A stretch of DNA of 64,000 nucleotides from Magnaporthiopsis rhizophila (Eukaryota; Ascomycota; Sordariomycetes; Magnaporthales; Magnaporthaceae), in contig PYSS01000001.1 in the NCBI GenBank assembly GCA_003049465.1, positions 697,011 to 761,010 of the forward strand, read 5' to 3'. Shown piece after piece: positions 47,001 to 57,910 of the stretch (positions are counted from its first letter, which is position 1; the number at the start of each line of letters is the position of its first letter). A program made the position numbers and the translations under genes. The notes below the pieces were generated by a model. It did not search any database. It saw only the letters and a program-made list of their open reading frames with translations, and was not told the origin of the DNA.

Positions 47001-47342
47001 AAAGCAGGCCCAGTAAGGATCCGCGGTCTTTTCCTTGGTGTATATCCGTCCGGGTGAAACCACACGCGGCGGAGAGTGGGGAGCAAACGGAAGCAGCACA
47101 CTTTTCCTGAGTTCCGCTCAACCGAGAAATCCATAAAAAAAAAAGATCAAATGCTATGCACCAGTGACGCGCAGCTCCCCAGCCAAGTCCAAAGTTTATA
47201 TACATCCTACCCACGACTCCCATCAGCTCACAACCTTCAGCAGCCAGTATGACCATGCGTACATATTTCGGGGTATAATTAGTCGCAATGGCGAAACTCC
47301 CGCCCCTCCCACCAGGCGTCTTCAACCATGCCCCATCGCATA
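47001..47342. other. convergent 3' region
   Basis: 342 bp between the V-ATPase stop and the VPS18 stop, with an A-rich run at about 47134-47143 and no coding signal. Confidence 0.45.
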
Positions 47343-50300
47343 CTATAATGCCCACTCGGCCTTGTCGTCGTCTTCCCTCACAAACGGCTCGTCGATCATC
47401 TTGATTGCATAGTCGCTGCAGAGGATACTGTATTTCCACGACCACATATCTTGTCAGTTTCAAAAACACGTCTGCTACAGGAAGGCGAGGGAAACGTAAA
47501 AACCCACCATGATGCTGCCACTAGAGCGTCCAGCTCGGCAATCATGTCCTCCTTCTTGGTCCCCGTCACGAGGCCCTTGGAGATCTGGACCTGCAGCTCC
47601 TTGATGCGGCGCGACTTGACCACGCCGGCCTGCTCCATGACCCTGCGGCCCAGGCAGTCCGAGTGGAATGCGTGCTGACAGGGGAAGACGAAGAATTGCC
47701 TGCTCAGCAGCGGCAGGCCGCACGAGTAGCACTTCTCGCCCGGCTCGACGATGGCGTATCGGCGGTCGAGCGCGGCGATGTCGACGCGGATGTTGGCGGC
47801 CGTCTGGGACGACGACTCCATTTCGCGCTTGAGCGAGTCGATGCTGCGGCCGTAGTCCTCGAGCGCGGCGCAGATCTCGTCGCGGAAGTCGTCGATGACG
47901 ACAAAGTCGGGGAAGAAGGGTATCAGGTCCTCGATCCGGAGCAGGTCGCAGCGCCGCAGGAAGTCGATGGCCGACCGGATCCCGCCGCCGTCGGAGCGCG
48001 AGATGACGCGTCGCGCCACGGCCAGCCACAGCCGCTTGCGCAGCGCCGGGTTCGACATGGGCCGGTCCGCCACCACGGCCGCCAGCTCGAGCTCGTCGTG
48101 CGACAGCGCCAGGTCCACCGCCTGCAAGTACTGGCCCAGGCTGGTGTAGATGTGCACGCACGAGAGCACGCGCCGGTGCTGAATGCACAGCCGCAGCGCA
48201 AAGTCCGGGTCGTACCGCGGCTCGTCGCCCTGCGCCTCCAGGTACGACAGCAGCGCCACCTCATCGCGCCCGCCCGCGCCCGACCCGGACGCCGCGTACA
48301 TGGACACGAGCGTGTTGTGTACGGCCGCGTCCGTCGAGTTGAGCTGGTTGACCACGTACTGCAGGTAGCGGATCGCCTGGTTCTGCGCCGCCGGCCCCTT
48401 GTAGTTGCGGTCGTACTCGAGCAGCGCCGGGATGAGGCTGCGCGGGTTGAGCGCCGTCGACTGCCGCATGAGGATCTCGACCAGGTCCGTGGCCACGTGG
48501 GCCATCAGCACGCTGCTGTACCGGTAAAAGACCTCGGGTTCCGTCTGCCGCTTGAGCACCCCGAGCGCCTCGGCCCACTTCTCGCGCTGGACCCAGTACG
48601 AGAGCACGTAGTTGTAGTCGTTGACGGCGTTTGCGAAGAACAAGAGCTCCTCCTCGCGCCCGTGACTGCTGACGATGGCATACACCGTCTTGCGGTCGAG
48701 GTCCGACTTGTACTTGGTCACAAAGTCCTGATATTCGCTTCTCACCGTGTCCAGTCGCTCCTTGGTCTCGGCCGGGCTCGCATCCGCGGCCGCGAGCTCG
48801 GCCTTGGTGGCGATGGTGTCATCAAGCGAGTTCAGCTTGGCCATAAAGACCTCGATCAGCCACGTAGCGATCATGATCCTCTGCATGACGGCCGACTTTT
48901 TGTAGGACGCAAGCTTGACCAGCAGGTACTTGCGCAGGGCATCTGGCTGCGCGGCGTCGATCAAGGTGAGCGCAACCTCCTCGAACGGCTTGCTGCTCCG
49001 CCCGTACACGCCGGCAGCCTCGACGAAGAGGCCCTTGACCACGAGGTAGTCGCCCGACGCGATGGCGACGGCGTCCCGCTGTGCCGGGGTGCGCGCGTAC
49101 CGCATGGCGGCGTCGAACTGCTGTGACCGCAGCATGATGCGCCAGATGTCGCGGTCCTCGTCCCGCACCACGATCTCGAAGATCTCCTGCGCCGTGAATA
49201 GCCAGAACGTGTTCTTCTGCAGATCCACGCACAGGTTCGCCGCCCGCTGGCCCGGCTCCAGGATCTTCTGGTCGAGCACGATGTCGCCCGTCAGGCGGTT
49301 GGCAGCGACTATGCGCTGGCCCACCAGGCAGAGGACGTGCCACTGCGTCAGCGCCACCATCTCGACGGGTTCGGACCCGCCCGCTGCTCTCCTCCGGCCT
49401 GAAGAATCCGCCGTCGCCGCAAGCTGCGACCTCGGCAGGAGCTTCGCCTCAGCGAACACCTTGGCGCCAAGCTCCGGCCCCGCTGGCCCCGTGAGCAAGG
49501 GACCGTGGAAGACGCCCTGAGAGGAGAGCCAGGCGAAGACGCGCTCGGGAGCGGCGCCCTGGAGCGGCCGGCCCGAGTCCTGCGAATCCTGCGGATCGGG
49601 GGACACAACGAGGCTCGAGGGAGCAGCCTGCGGAGCGGAGCGAGCGCTGGATGACGAGGTGGGCCGGGGCAGTTCGTGGACCGTCGGCTCCTCGGACTCA
49701 AACAAGCGCGTGTAGGCGGACCCGTCGTGGTGGTGGTGCTGGCCGGTGCGACCGGCCTTGCCGGCCAGATGATACAGGCGCGAGTGGCTGGCTATCATGA
49801 CGACCCTCTGGTCGGCGGCGGGCCCACGGCCGGGCAGGGCCTCGGCCCAGAGGCCGGTGACGGGCCCGCCGTCAGGCAGCTTGTGGACGTGTTTGAGATA
49901 CTTCTCCTCCTTCTTGTAGAACTCGTTGGAGGTCTCGATGAAGGTCTCGTAGATGTTGCCGTCGGAGGCGCCGACGAGGATCTCGCGGGTGGAGGCGGTG
50001 GGGAGGGCGGGATTCCAGGCGATGCTCTCGATGACGACGCCGCGCAGGCGGGACAGGGGCCGCGGCTGGCGCGACTGGGCGTGGAGGTAGTAGTTCTCGC
50101 CCTGGGAGGTGCAGATGATGAGGTGGGAGGCGGTCGGGTCGAGGAACATGCGGCGGACGACGCCGGCCTCGGACGGTTTGCGGGGCAGGTCGACGTCGTC
50201 GATGTCCTGGGGGCGGTCGAGATCGATGCGCAGGATGCGGCCGTTGGACAGGGCCAGGACCAGGACGTTGTTGGCCACCTGGGCGGCCACGAAGTCGGCG

Positions 50301-50473
50301 GCGACCGAGAACTCGAGACGCACGGGCGACACGTCGAAGATGGACAGGCCGGCGGCGGCGTCGTCATCCAGCTGCAGGCCGGCCACGCCGTCGATGGCAG
50401 CCTCGAAGCCGCCCGACGGGTAGATGGAGCTGTCGGCCGCCGCCGTGGAGCCGTTGGACGGGTAGAAGGCCAT
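47343..50473 (-). CDS. VPS18: vacuolar sorting protein Vps18 (HOPS/CORVET subunit)
   Basis: A core subunit of the HOPS and CORVET tethering complexes that drive endosome and vacuole fusion. Exon 1 is 47508-50473 and exon 2 is 47343-47427, with an 80-bp intron, giving 1016 aa. The N-terminal half forms the Pep3/Vps18 beta-propeller (LALSNGRILRIDLDRPQDID, NYYLHAQSRQPRPLSRLRGV). An alpha-solenoid follows (YALSYWVQREKWAEAL-type helices near NYVLSYWVQREKW). The C-terminal RING-H2 starts with EKCYSCGLPLLSRQFFVFPCQHAFHSDCL. Its last cysteine pair is restored only after splicing, in SCILCSDYAIKMIDEPF. The protein then ends DDDKAEWAL. Reading through the intron gives an unrelated tail, so the splice is well supported. 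Both this gene and the convergent V-ATPase gene serve the vacuole. Confidence 0.95.
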
Positions 50474-51043
50474 GGTCGGGGGCGGTGGTCAGCTGTCTCC
50501 GAATGTCGTCCTATGCGGCATGTTTGGCCGTTGGCAGCCGTGTTTGCACGGATCGTGGGTAAGGTTGTTCTCTGGTCTTTGTTGGCGCTTTGAGCGAAGC
50601 ATTGACTACCTACAGATGCACGATTGACGCGGCCTGGCTACAGTGACCTTGGGGCGCTGTAGAAGTGGATCTGGTGTAGCTTGGCCCATTACGTAGCTCG
50701 CCCAGCCACTAAACGCGCCGCCGCTCACTGCTCCCTTCCCAAACAAGCAACAAGCTGCTCAATGCCATAAGCTCGTTTCGACTTCTAACATCGCTATCAC
50801 GGCTGCGTTTGATTTCAGCCTGGGTTAAATGCTATTGAAGGCAATCTACACAGAGCAATGTGGATTCTGTTCATGCCAATAGATCCAGATATTTGAAGCC
50901 GGCGATAAAATAGGGGTATATATATCAAATCATCATCATCGTGCTAAAGGTTTGAGCGCAAAAGCAATATCACCAACGTTGCTATAAACAAAAACGCTCT
51001 CATACGCCTTCTCCTCCAATTATTGTCGTCGAGCTTTCTATCT
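50474..51043. other. VPS18 promoter and methyltransferase 3' region
   Basis: 570 bp, AT-rich near 50880-50950, with no gene. Confidence 0.45.
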
Positions 51044-52441
51044 CTATCCGGCACCAACTTCAAACGGAGTCGAGGCAGTGGCTGGCGCCACCAGTGGCTT
51101 CCTGGCAGTAGCCACGCGATACCTGATCCTAAAGTCGGCCCCGGTGGCGGGGGCACACGCGAGCGCCTTGAGCTCGCCGCAAACCTCCTCGCACGCTTTC
51201 ACGACCCGCTCGGCGCTCCAGCCCGCGTACTTAGTCAGCAGCCGCAGCGTGACGGCCTCGAGGCTGAAGAGGCACGCGACGAGCCAGAACTTGCCGAGCG
51301 CTGACGGCGGCGACTGCGATGGCTGCTGCTGCGCCAGGCTGGCGGGCACCGAGTAGTCGCAAACCTCGACGTCGACGAAGCCGCAGGCCGACAACAGGCC
51401 CGTGTCCATGTGGCCGCAGCCCCTGGCACGCCCGGAGACGCGATCAGCCTCGTCCAGCGCCGCCAGCAGGGCGTGGACCGGGGAGGCGGGGGAGAAGTGG
51501 CGCGCGAGACCGGCGCAGCCCGTCTCGTCGTGGAAGTCGATGATCTCGATGTAGCCGCCGGGCTTGAGGCACTGATAGGCCTGGCGGTAGATGAAGCCCC
51601 AGTCGGAGAAGGCGCCGCTCATGGCGCGCAGGTGCACGAGGTCCATGACGTCGGCGGGCCTCATCCAGTCGGCCTCGGCGTCGTCGAGCTCGAAGAAGAC
51701 CTTGTAGGGCACCGAGGTGGGCTGGATGGCCGAGATGTCGGTCCCAATGATTTCGCAGTCCAGAAAACACTCGGCCATGCCCACGGCCCACTCACCAGTG
51801 CCAGTCCCGATGTCGAGAATCATGGTCGGGTCGTGGAGCGGCACCGTGGTCAGCTCCATGGCGCCGAGCAGCATAAACACCTGATGCAGAACCCGCATCC
51901 GGTCCTGCTCGCTGTCGTCGTTGGGCAGGTAGTAAGAGCCGCAGTATCGTCTCCCGTGCTCCAACGTATAATAGATCTCGCCATCGTACAGGGAACGCGC
52001 CGACGAGTTAATGGTTGACCGATCCATGTCATGCGAATGGAAGCACGCCGGCACCCCGCGGCCGCACGTGTCCGGCGAGTACAGTGAGGCTAGGCCGTCG
52101 TCCTCACCATAGTCGCCCTCATCGTTATCGAGCGAGCGATAAGGCGAGGCGCGGCCGGTCGAAGGCCCCAGGTCGTCGGCGATACTGGTCATGTCGGTAG
52201 CGTCGCCTATGCTCCCAGAATCGATGCCCGCCTTGTCGTCCACCTCAAACTCAACTGGCGGTACCTCCACCGCACCCTCCGGAAACGGGGCATCCCTCGG
52301 CGTAGCATGTGCTGGCGGTGCGCAGGAAGATGGCGAGCATAGACATTGTTTCGCGTGGGCCTTTTCCATGACCTTGGGCGCTACACGCTCGACCTTGTGT
52401 GGACTGGGGGTCGATTTGTCGATCAAGGGCGCGATGGGCAT
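51044..52441 (-). CDS. LaeA-like SAM-dependent methyltransferase
   Basis: A fungal class I methyltransferase of 465 aa in one exon, similar to LaeA/UMTA-type proteins that influence secondary metabolism and development. Residues 1-150 are Pro/Ser/acid-rich and disordered. The catalytic domain begins near 155 (LEHGRRYCGSYYLPNDDSEQ, a LaeA-family hallmark). It carries the SAM motif ILDIGTGTGEWAVGMAE, then IIGTDISAIQP, VHLRAMSGAFSDWGFIYRQAYQCLKPGGYIE split over motifs II and III, and ends near GFVDVEVCDYSVP. The cluster it controls, if any, is not visible here. The ATG at 52441 is chosen because no upstream in-frame ATG is seen. Its target is not known. Confidence 0.9.
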   Translation of the reverse strand: MPIAPLIDKSTPSPHKVERVAPKVMEKAHAKQCLCSPSSCAPPAHATPRDAPFPEGAVEVPPVEFEVDDKAGIDSGSIGDATDMTSIADDLGPSTGRASPYRSLDNDEGDYGEDDGLASLYSPDTCGRGVPACFHSHDMDRSTINSSARSLYDGEIYYTLEHGRRYCGSYYLPNDDSEQDRMRVLHQVFMLLGAMELTTVPLHDPTMILDIGTGTGEWAVGMAECFLDCEIIGTDISAIQPTSVPYKVFFELDDAEADWMRPADVMDLVHLRAMSGAFSDWGFIYRQAYQCLKPGGYIEIIDFHDETGCAGLARHFSPASPVHALLAALDEADRVSGRARGCGHMDTGLLSACGFVDVEVCDYSVPASLAQQQPSQSPPSALGKFWLVACLFSLEAVTLRLLTKYAGWSAERVVKACEEVCGELKALACAPATGADFRIRYRVATARKPLVAPATASTPFEVGAG

Positions 52442-53380
52442 GTTTTCTATCAACAGCCTCTTTCTATCTCTCTTGATCTTGGCGGGCTGTATTCTCGTGC
52501 CCCTGCTGTTCCTTGATATCTAGCCTCGGTGTATTTCGCGTTCTCTCTCGTCTTGGGACTTCCGAGCGGTCCCTTGGACATTCCCAAGGTGGTGGCACCG
52601 TCCCAACTAGACGGCTCTACCTGCAGGTGCGGGGCGCGGATCCGGACAGGCGGCGTCCCAGGGGTGCGGAGTTGTTGGGTCCACGACGGCTGCTGAATGA
52701 GTCGAGGAAAGGGGCCATGGTCCAAGTCTGGACGCAGGCAAAGGCAACGGAGACCTTGGGAGCAGAAACTGCACAGCACAGAGCAGGGTAGGATAGTACG
52801 ATTCCTTTGGAGGGCCAACCTTGGGTCTTTTCTACGCGGCAATCAGTAGTCGCAGCGGTCCCATGTCACATCCATCGGGACCTAGAAGCAAGGGAGCGCC
52901 CAGTGGTGTTGCATCCAGGCAAGTCTCTGGGTCTCTGGAAGGTGACAGGCGGACCCATTCTCCTCTCTGGCTGGGCTGCAACCCCAGCTCGGGGGCTCCC
53001 ACCAGCGCGCCAAACCCAACTGGGAAGCGGCCAGACCCCTGTGCCCCTGCGCGCAGGCATATGTTGGCACACCTGCTAGCGCTGTGGTCGCCATGGGACA
53101 GGTCCCGTTGCTTCCGCCCAAATCCAGATTTGGCGCCGGCCCTGAGCTGTCACCAATGCAACCTGAGCTGCAGGCGGTGCCAACCTTTGATAAAAGATAA
53201 GTCGCAGGGTTGGTCTAGGTGATTAGGTCTGAGAGGTACAGTTACCATAATTCCAGGCTCTAAGCGGATTGGCCGGCACCTGTTTCTTTGACTATTATTA
53301 ATTCAGTTCTTTTAGACGATAATAATGGTGGTGATGGTGATGACGAAAAGAAAAAAGAAAGAGGAAAATAAAAAATCGCC
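52442..53380. other. intergenic between methyltransferase and oxoprolinase relic
   Basis: About 940 bp. Open frames on both strands are low-quality and show no family likeness. The left end should hold the methyltransferase promoter. The right end is AT-rich and may be an old insertion or deletion boundary. Confidence 0.4.
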
Positions 53381-54011
53381 TTTTACGTAATCTCTCGTGG
53401 CCGCCATGCGGATATTGACGGGCGCAGTATTACTGATACAATACCCGAATCCAAGCAGCTGTGGGAGAAAAGGTTTAACGTCAACTTCACACATGTATCG
53501 TTAAGAGCGGTAATATTCTCAAAAACCAGGTCCGCGAGGCGTTTGCGGCTGCCGGTCGGTAATCCGGATGCAACGCGACATGGAGGCTCGGCGATAGCCT
53601 GTCGGACCTGAAAACACAGGTGGCCAGCAATCAAGGCGACATGGTGCTGCCGCGCCGGCTATGCGCCGAATTTGGGATGGCCGTCGCCCACGGGCAGATG
53701 GCAGCCATCCAGGATAATACCAAAGCGGCCAGTTTTGCATCGGCGGTGGGTGGCTGCTCTATCAGTGATGAAAAGCGAGAGAAGGCTCTAGAGGCGACGT
53801 ACTACACCGACGACGGCGCCCCCTGGGAGAACTACTTGTTCAAACACCGGCGGCCGGCGACCAGATCCGACGAGAACGAGGATGACGACGAAGGCAGGGC
53901 GATGGAGATGGTGAGCCTGGGTGTCAGGGCGGTCGTCAACCTCAGCCCGGGGAGATTTTGCAGATCAACACGCCCGGCGGTGGTGGTTGGGGGGTGCTGG
54001 AGAGTCCATGA
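53381..54011 (+). pseudogene. collapsed 5-oxoprolinase / hydantoinase B fragment
   Basis: Only scattered pieces of the C-terminal third of an ATP-dependent 5-oxoprolinase remain. In order they are VISRGRHADIDGRSI and IPESKQLWEK (hydantoinase B entry), GNPDATRHGGSAIA, SDLKTQVASNQGDM, QMAAIQDNTKAA, EATYYTDDGAPWENYL, SLGVRAVVNL and finally QINTPGGGGWGVLES, the terminal glycine-rich motif of the family. The pieces lie in different frames, an in-frame stop follows IACRT near 53610, and the segment between YTDDGAP and the C-terminus is far too short, so an internal deletion has occurred. The N-terminal two thirds are absent. The intact enzyme would open 5-oxoproline in the glutathione cycle. This copy cannot. 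Confidence 0.75.
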
Positions 54012-54164
54012 AACCACGGAACATGGGCGCAGAGTTGGGCCACCGCAAACGATTCTTCGATGTCTAAATTGCTTCTATTGAGTTGTGTGGTCTTCATTCC
54101 AGAAGAGGAGGGGATTGACGAATAGGGTCGAGCGTTCAACTTGAACAGGCGAAGCCTCCATTGT

Positions 54165-54952
54165 TTACCTGAGAGATTCCCGAGCCCTAATACGGTCCCG
54201 ATGCGTACTCTCAATCACGTCAAGCAGCCCAAGAGTTACGGACCCTTCCTCAGAGAGCAGAAGACCGTGATTGCGGACGAGAACCCTGACCCAGCGCTCG
54301 TAGATGATAAAAAGGTTGCCCATGCTTCCGTACCCGGCAAGGAGCTTGAAGTAGTCGTAGTGGAACTGGCGGTTCTCCACCCGCAGTTGGCTGGCAAACG
54401 CGGTCGATCTGAGCGTCTGGCAGTTGCCGTACAGGTACGAGATCATCAGGACGGTCCGGGGGCGTCTGACGCCGGAGCGGTCCTCCCGGCGCGGGCCGAG
54501 GAGGACGTGAACCATGCCGTCCACGAGGACGGGCAGGGACGGATAGTACGGTGTTGTTGATGAAGTCAGACCGAGGCATTCGGTCGGACATCCCCATTCA
54601 GCCGCCGGCAGAAGAACTGTCGTCGCCGGTGGCGAAGGCCCCCGTCGCGGAGGCGGAGGGGGAGCGCCATTGGGTTTTGGGGCCCTTTCCACAGTTGGAC
54701 AGGCTGGAGGATCCAATCCCCGATGGCGAATGGATGGGTCTCCGTCCAGGAACGAGAGTTTGCGAGGAGTGGTGTCTGTCCATCCGGCCTGGATCAGGAT
54801 GCTGCCGCCACGTCGATGTCGGCGACCAGAAGATAGAGGTCGAAAACGACAGTCATAACCCCATACTGATATATGGCGTCCTCGAACCAGATAAGACAAG
54901 CGACGTCCTGCTCCTGCAAGAGCTTGTAGGGACTATATCTTGATGCAGCCAT
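54165..54952 (-). pseudogene. broken fungal protein with WFEDA/VVFDLYLLV core
   Basis: It starts at 54952 with MAASRYSPYKLLQEQD, then CLIWFEDAIYQYGVMTVVFD and LYLLVADIDVAAAS. That frame stops after about 56 codons. A missing base near 54789-54800 moves the reading to SILIQAGWTDT, FLDGDPSIRH, TVLLPAAEWG, YYPSLPVLVDG, ISYLYGNCQTL and NRQFHYDYFKLL. I know this pattern from a common filamentous-fungal family of unknown function that is often annotated next to or within nucleotidyltransferase-like genes. It is divergent from the nucleotidyltransferase relic at 55182 (230 bp between starts). The function of the intact family is not known to me. Confidence 0.68.
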
Positions 54953-55181
54953 CTCCGTGGAATTGCTGGCTTCTATTAGGTGGTCGAGGACTTTGCATGC
55001 CCTTATCTAATTGGCCAGAAAGGACCGCCAAAGTTCAAAACATGCCAATCAAAATCAGCCCCACATCGATGAACCATCAAACTCCTGGTTGCACAAAATC
55101 CATCGTCACCTCCTTCGGTCCATCACACTTTCTGGGCCTAATGTTTTCACCCCATTCTTCTTCCTTTAATCTCATCTAGCC

Positions 55182-55390
55182 ATGGCTTCCTATCACGGAA
55201 CCTTTGTTGATCCTGCGGACATCAAGAAAGCTTCCGAGGCGGTCGCTTATGCCTGGGTAGTATGCCCTATGCTGTCGTTGGTGGTGCAGCATGCTCAATA
55301 CTAGGCTCCCGCCGTCTCACATCTGATGCCAACCTTGTCGTTCCCAAAGGCAGAACCAAGGAAGCCCGCGCTTCCCTCAAAAGCCATAGG
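55182..55390 (+). pseudogene. broken nucleotidyltransferase-like gene fragment
   Basis: It starts with MASYHGTFVDPADIKKASEA at 55182. After a frame change near 55255 it continues as MPYAVVGGAACSILGSRRLTSDANLVVPKGRTKEARASL. The GG.A...LG helix-turn and the following strand are those of the small fungal nucleotidyltransferase family. The catalytic D-x-D strand reads SDANLVVP, so the second acid is lost. Homology ends abruptly at about 55390, where a purine-rich repeat begins, so the C-terminal part is missing. Confidence 0.7.
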
Positions 55391-55476
55391 GGAAAAGAAA
55401 GAGGAAGAGGAACAGGAGAGAAAACAGGGGAGGAAATAGGAGAAGGAATAGGAGAAGGAACAGGAGAGGAAAAGGT
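55389..55476 (+). repeat. purine-only GGAGAAGGAA-type minisatellite
   Basis: About 88 bp made almost only of A and G, with imperfect units such as GGAGAAGGAATA and GGAGAAGGAACA. It replaces the missing 3' half of the nucleotidyltransferase-like relic. Confidence 0.75.
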
Positions 55477-56265
55477 AAATAAATATTATCAGCCGTTTGG
55501 TGTATTGTTTTTTTTCCTAGTCAGCGTGCCAAGCCACCAACGAGACGACCACGTGGGAGCCTAGTGGGCGCAGTGGGTTCGTGATGGTAGATCTTTTGGG
55601 GCAGACAATCTAACGAGCGTGTCGGGATCCAACACCGAGCCCGACTCCGGTTCCGAGCGCCCCGAGATACTAACGTCTTGAGGTGACGTGACCGGGGCGC
55701 CCAGCTGTCTGCGGTCTGCAAATGGTGGTGCAATAATGACTGGAGCCTCGGATCCGAGTTCGGCCAACACTCAGGAACCCAGGGGCTGGCTCATTCAGCA
55801 GACGAAGCCATCAAACATACCTACCCTACATGGACAAAGCACCTACAGAACGCAAACACGATCCCAGCACCGTAGCTTCGAGTATAAACAGCATAAGCAG
55901 TAAGACCATACCCAGTCTCAATCTGGTCTTGCGAGACTTGCCCATCCGCCCTGCAGTAGGTCCCGAGGTTAGACCAACGGGAATGCCCCCAGATCTGGGT
56001 TGCCTCTCCTGCTTCACCTTCACAACCAGGCCCGTTTTGGGTGCTGTGAAATCCATTGCAGCATAACTAGCACACGACGAGGAAGCAAAAGCCCCATCGA
56101 GCCCGACTTTTAGGACACTACTATATAAGTACGAGAGACAAAAAGGCATTGTCCCAACCTCCCTCGTATCCATCATATATTGTACATATCCATATAATCC
56201 ATCACTACGATCCCCTCTCGCAGCCGGCTCCCGCCGCTAAGATCCCATCATCCACCCCTGCCCAA
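55477..56265. other. intergenic, no gene seen
   Basis: About 790 bp between the repeat and the 3' end of the GPI-protein gene. No supported coding sequence. Confidence 0.4.
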
Positions 56266-57048
56266 TCACAGCGCCGCCACGATAGCCCCCGCGGCCAAGC
56301 CAAGCACCACCCCTCCAAGCCCGGCCGTGGGCACCGCGCCGTTGGGCGTGCTGGTCGTGGCCGAAGTCGCCGTGCCGGGGGAGGTGTTCGCGGCGCCGCC
56401 ACCATCATTAGCGCGCGTGCGTGAGCTGCTGCTTGTCGTCCCAGACCCGCCCCCTGGCGCGGCCGTCGCGGCCATCGCGCTGCCCTCGATCCTGCCGGGC
56501 CCTTGGCTGTACGTGATGGTGGCGTAGACGGTGACCTCGGTGCGTCCGCCGCCGCTGTCCGACTTGACCGTGCTGGCCCCCGTCGCCGTCGTGGCGGGCG
56601 GCATGCCCGCGGCCACCGACTCGAAGATCTTGGGGAACTCGGCCGTCGGCGTGGCCGCCCCCGCCCCCGCCCCGCACATGACGCGGCTGACTGAGGAGAT
56701 GACGGCCGAGTAGTGGTCCGTCTCGGCGGGCGAGAGGCCGCCGTGCACGCGCTGGCAGCTCTGGCACGAGCGGTAGTCGGCGAAGAAGGAGCCCTTGCAC
56801 ATGCACTGCGCGTGCGCCTGCAGCGCCAGCGGGCTGCTCCCGTTGGCCTTGCACAGGTAGCCGAGGTCGTCGATGACCTGGCACGGCGGCCTCGGACCGC
56901 CGGTGCTGGTGCTGTTTCCCGGCGGAGGGTGACACAGGGCGTAGACCCGGGCCTCGTTGGCTTTGTCGTCGCCGCCGCCGCCCGCTTGCGGCGAGGCGAC
57001 GGCCAGGGCGGCTAGAAACGCCACGGAGACTACAGTGTGCCGCAGCAT
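56266..57048 (-). CDS. GPI-anchored serine/threonine-rich secreted protein
   Basis: A single exon of 260 aa. Residues 1-18 (MLRHTVVSVAFLAALAVA) are a signal peptide. Residues 30-130 hold about eight cysteines in a spaced pattern (YALCHPP, RPPCQVIDDLGYLCKANG, AQCMCKGSFFADYRSCQSCQ, VMCGAG), which suggests a disulfide-bonded head. Residues 135-240 are Ser/Thr/Gly/Ala-rich and probably O-glycosylated. The C-terminal hydrophobic tail (GLGGVVLGLAAGAIVAAL) is a GPI-anchor signal. Many Sordariomycete wall proteins look like this, and the molecular role is not known. It is not a clear CFEM domain, since the CFEM cysteine order is not met. Confidence 0.82.
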   Translation of the reverse strand: MLRHTVVSVAFLAALAVASPQAGGGGDDKANEARVYALCHPPPGNSTSTGGPRPPCQVIDDLGYLCKANGSSPLALQAHAQCMCKGSFFADYRSCQSCQRVHGGLSPAETDHYSAVISSVSRVMCGAGAGAATPTAEFPKIFESVAAGMPPATTATGASTVKSDSGGGRTEVTVYATITYSQGPGRIEGSAMAATAAPGGGSGTTSSSSRTRANDGGGAANTSPGTATSATTSTPNGAVPTAGLGGVVLGLAAGAIVAAL

Positions 57049-57910
57049 CGTGGTTTGGTTATGAAATGTTACAAAGAAACAATAGAATTAGAATTATCAA
57101 GTCTCGTGGGTTTTTGTCTTGCGAGTATCAGGGTGCGTTATCTGCGGAACCGTCTCGTTGTCGTCGTCATGGAATGGACTCCAACTTTTCACCTGGCGAC
57201 GCACCACCTCACCAAAATCGGACGCAGCCGAGGCAGGTGACAGACTCGGCTGTCGTCCTCCCTATTTGTATACATTCAACCGGATTCGAGGCCCACTGCC
57301 GAGAGGCGGGAGGGCGGCCACCTAGACATCTCTGTAAGGCCACCAACAGCCCACGGAGTGCCATGCATTCATTGAATGCGTCCAAATGGGTCTCCCAAGT
57401 GTGTCCTGGTTCTAGGCGGCTGACATGCCCTGTTACATCCGTCATATCGCTTAGCCACATGGGAAAGGCCAAGTCCGGCTCGAAGCGCCTTGTCAGCCAT
57501 CGACATCTTTGACTGGACACTGGACTGCCGACTGGAATCTGATCATTGTTGCCCGGAGAAGCCCACTGCAGCTGGGCGGATAAACAGATGTGCCCGCCAA
57601 GATGCACCAATGGAAAATTATAACGCGTTGCATTTAAAAAGAAAGCAAAGAAGCAAGAGGTCAAATGAGCTAAGGGTAGGTACAAGGTCCAAGGTACGCC
57701 AAAATGCTGCCTTTTATATCCCTTGATGCCGTCTCCTATATTATTCACCAATCAGATTTTTTCTCTTCCTCTATCATGCGTAAGTTGGGGAATGTGCGCG
57801 CTTGTGAGAAGATCTTGGCAAATCTTTTAACACCCAGCTCTTTCCAGAACCCTGCTGCCGGCTGCGGAGGACATTGAGCGCCAATTTGACGGTGCGGCGA
57901 GGCCGAATTG
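57049..57910. other. intergenic, GPI-protein promoter
   Basis: 860 bp upstream of the leftward GPI-protein gene and downstream of the leftward dehydratase. No gene supported; AGGTAGGTAC-like motif at about 57676. Confidence 0.45.

Noticed and set aside
47663..49126. 487-codon plus-strand frame over VPS18
   Set aside because: Antisense to an unmistakable Vps18 coding frame; Val/Arg/Leu-rich composition is typical of a GC-rich shadow.
49676..50593. 305-codon plus-strand frame over the VPS18 5' end
   Set aside because: Same reason: antisense shadow of the beta-propeller exon.
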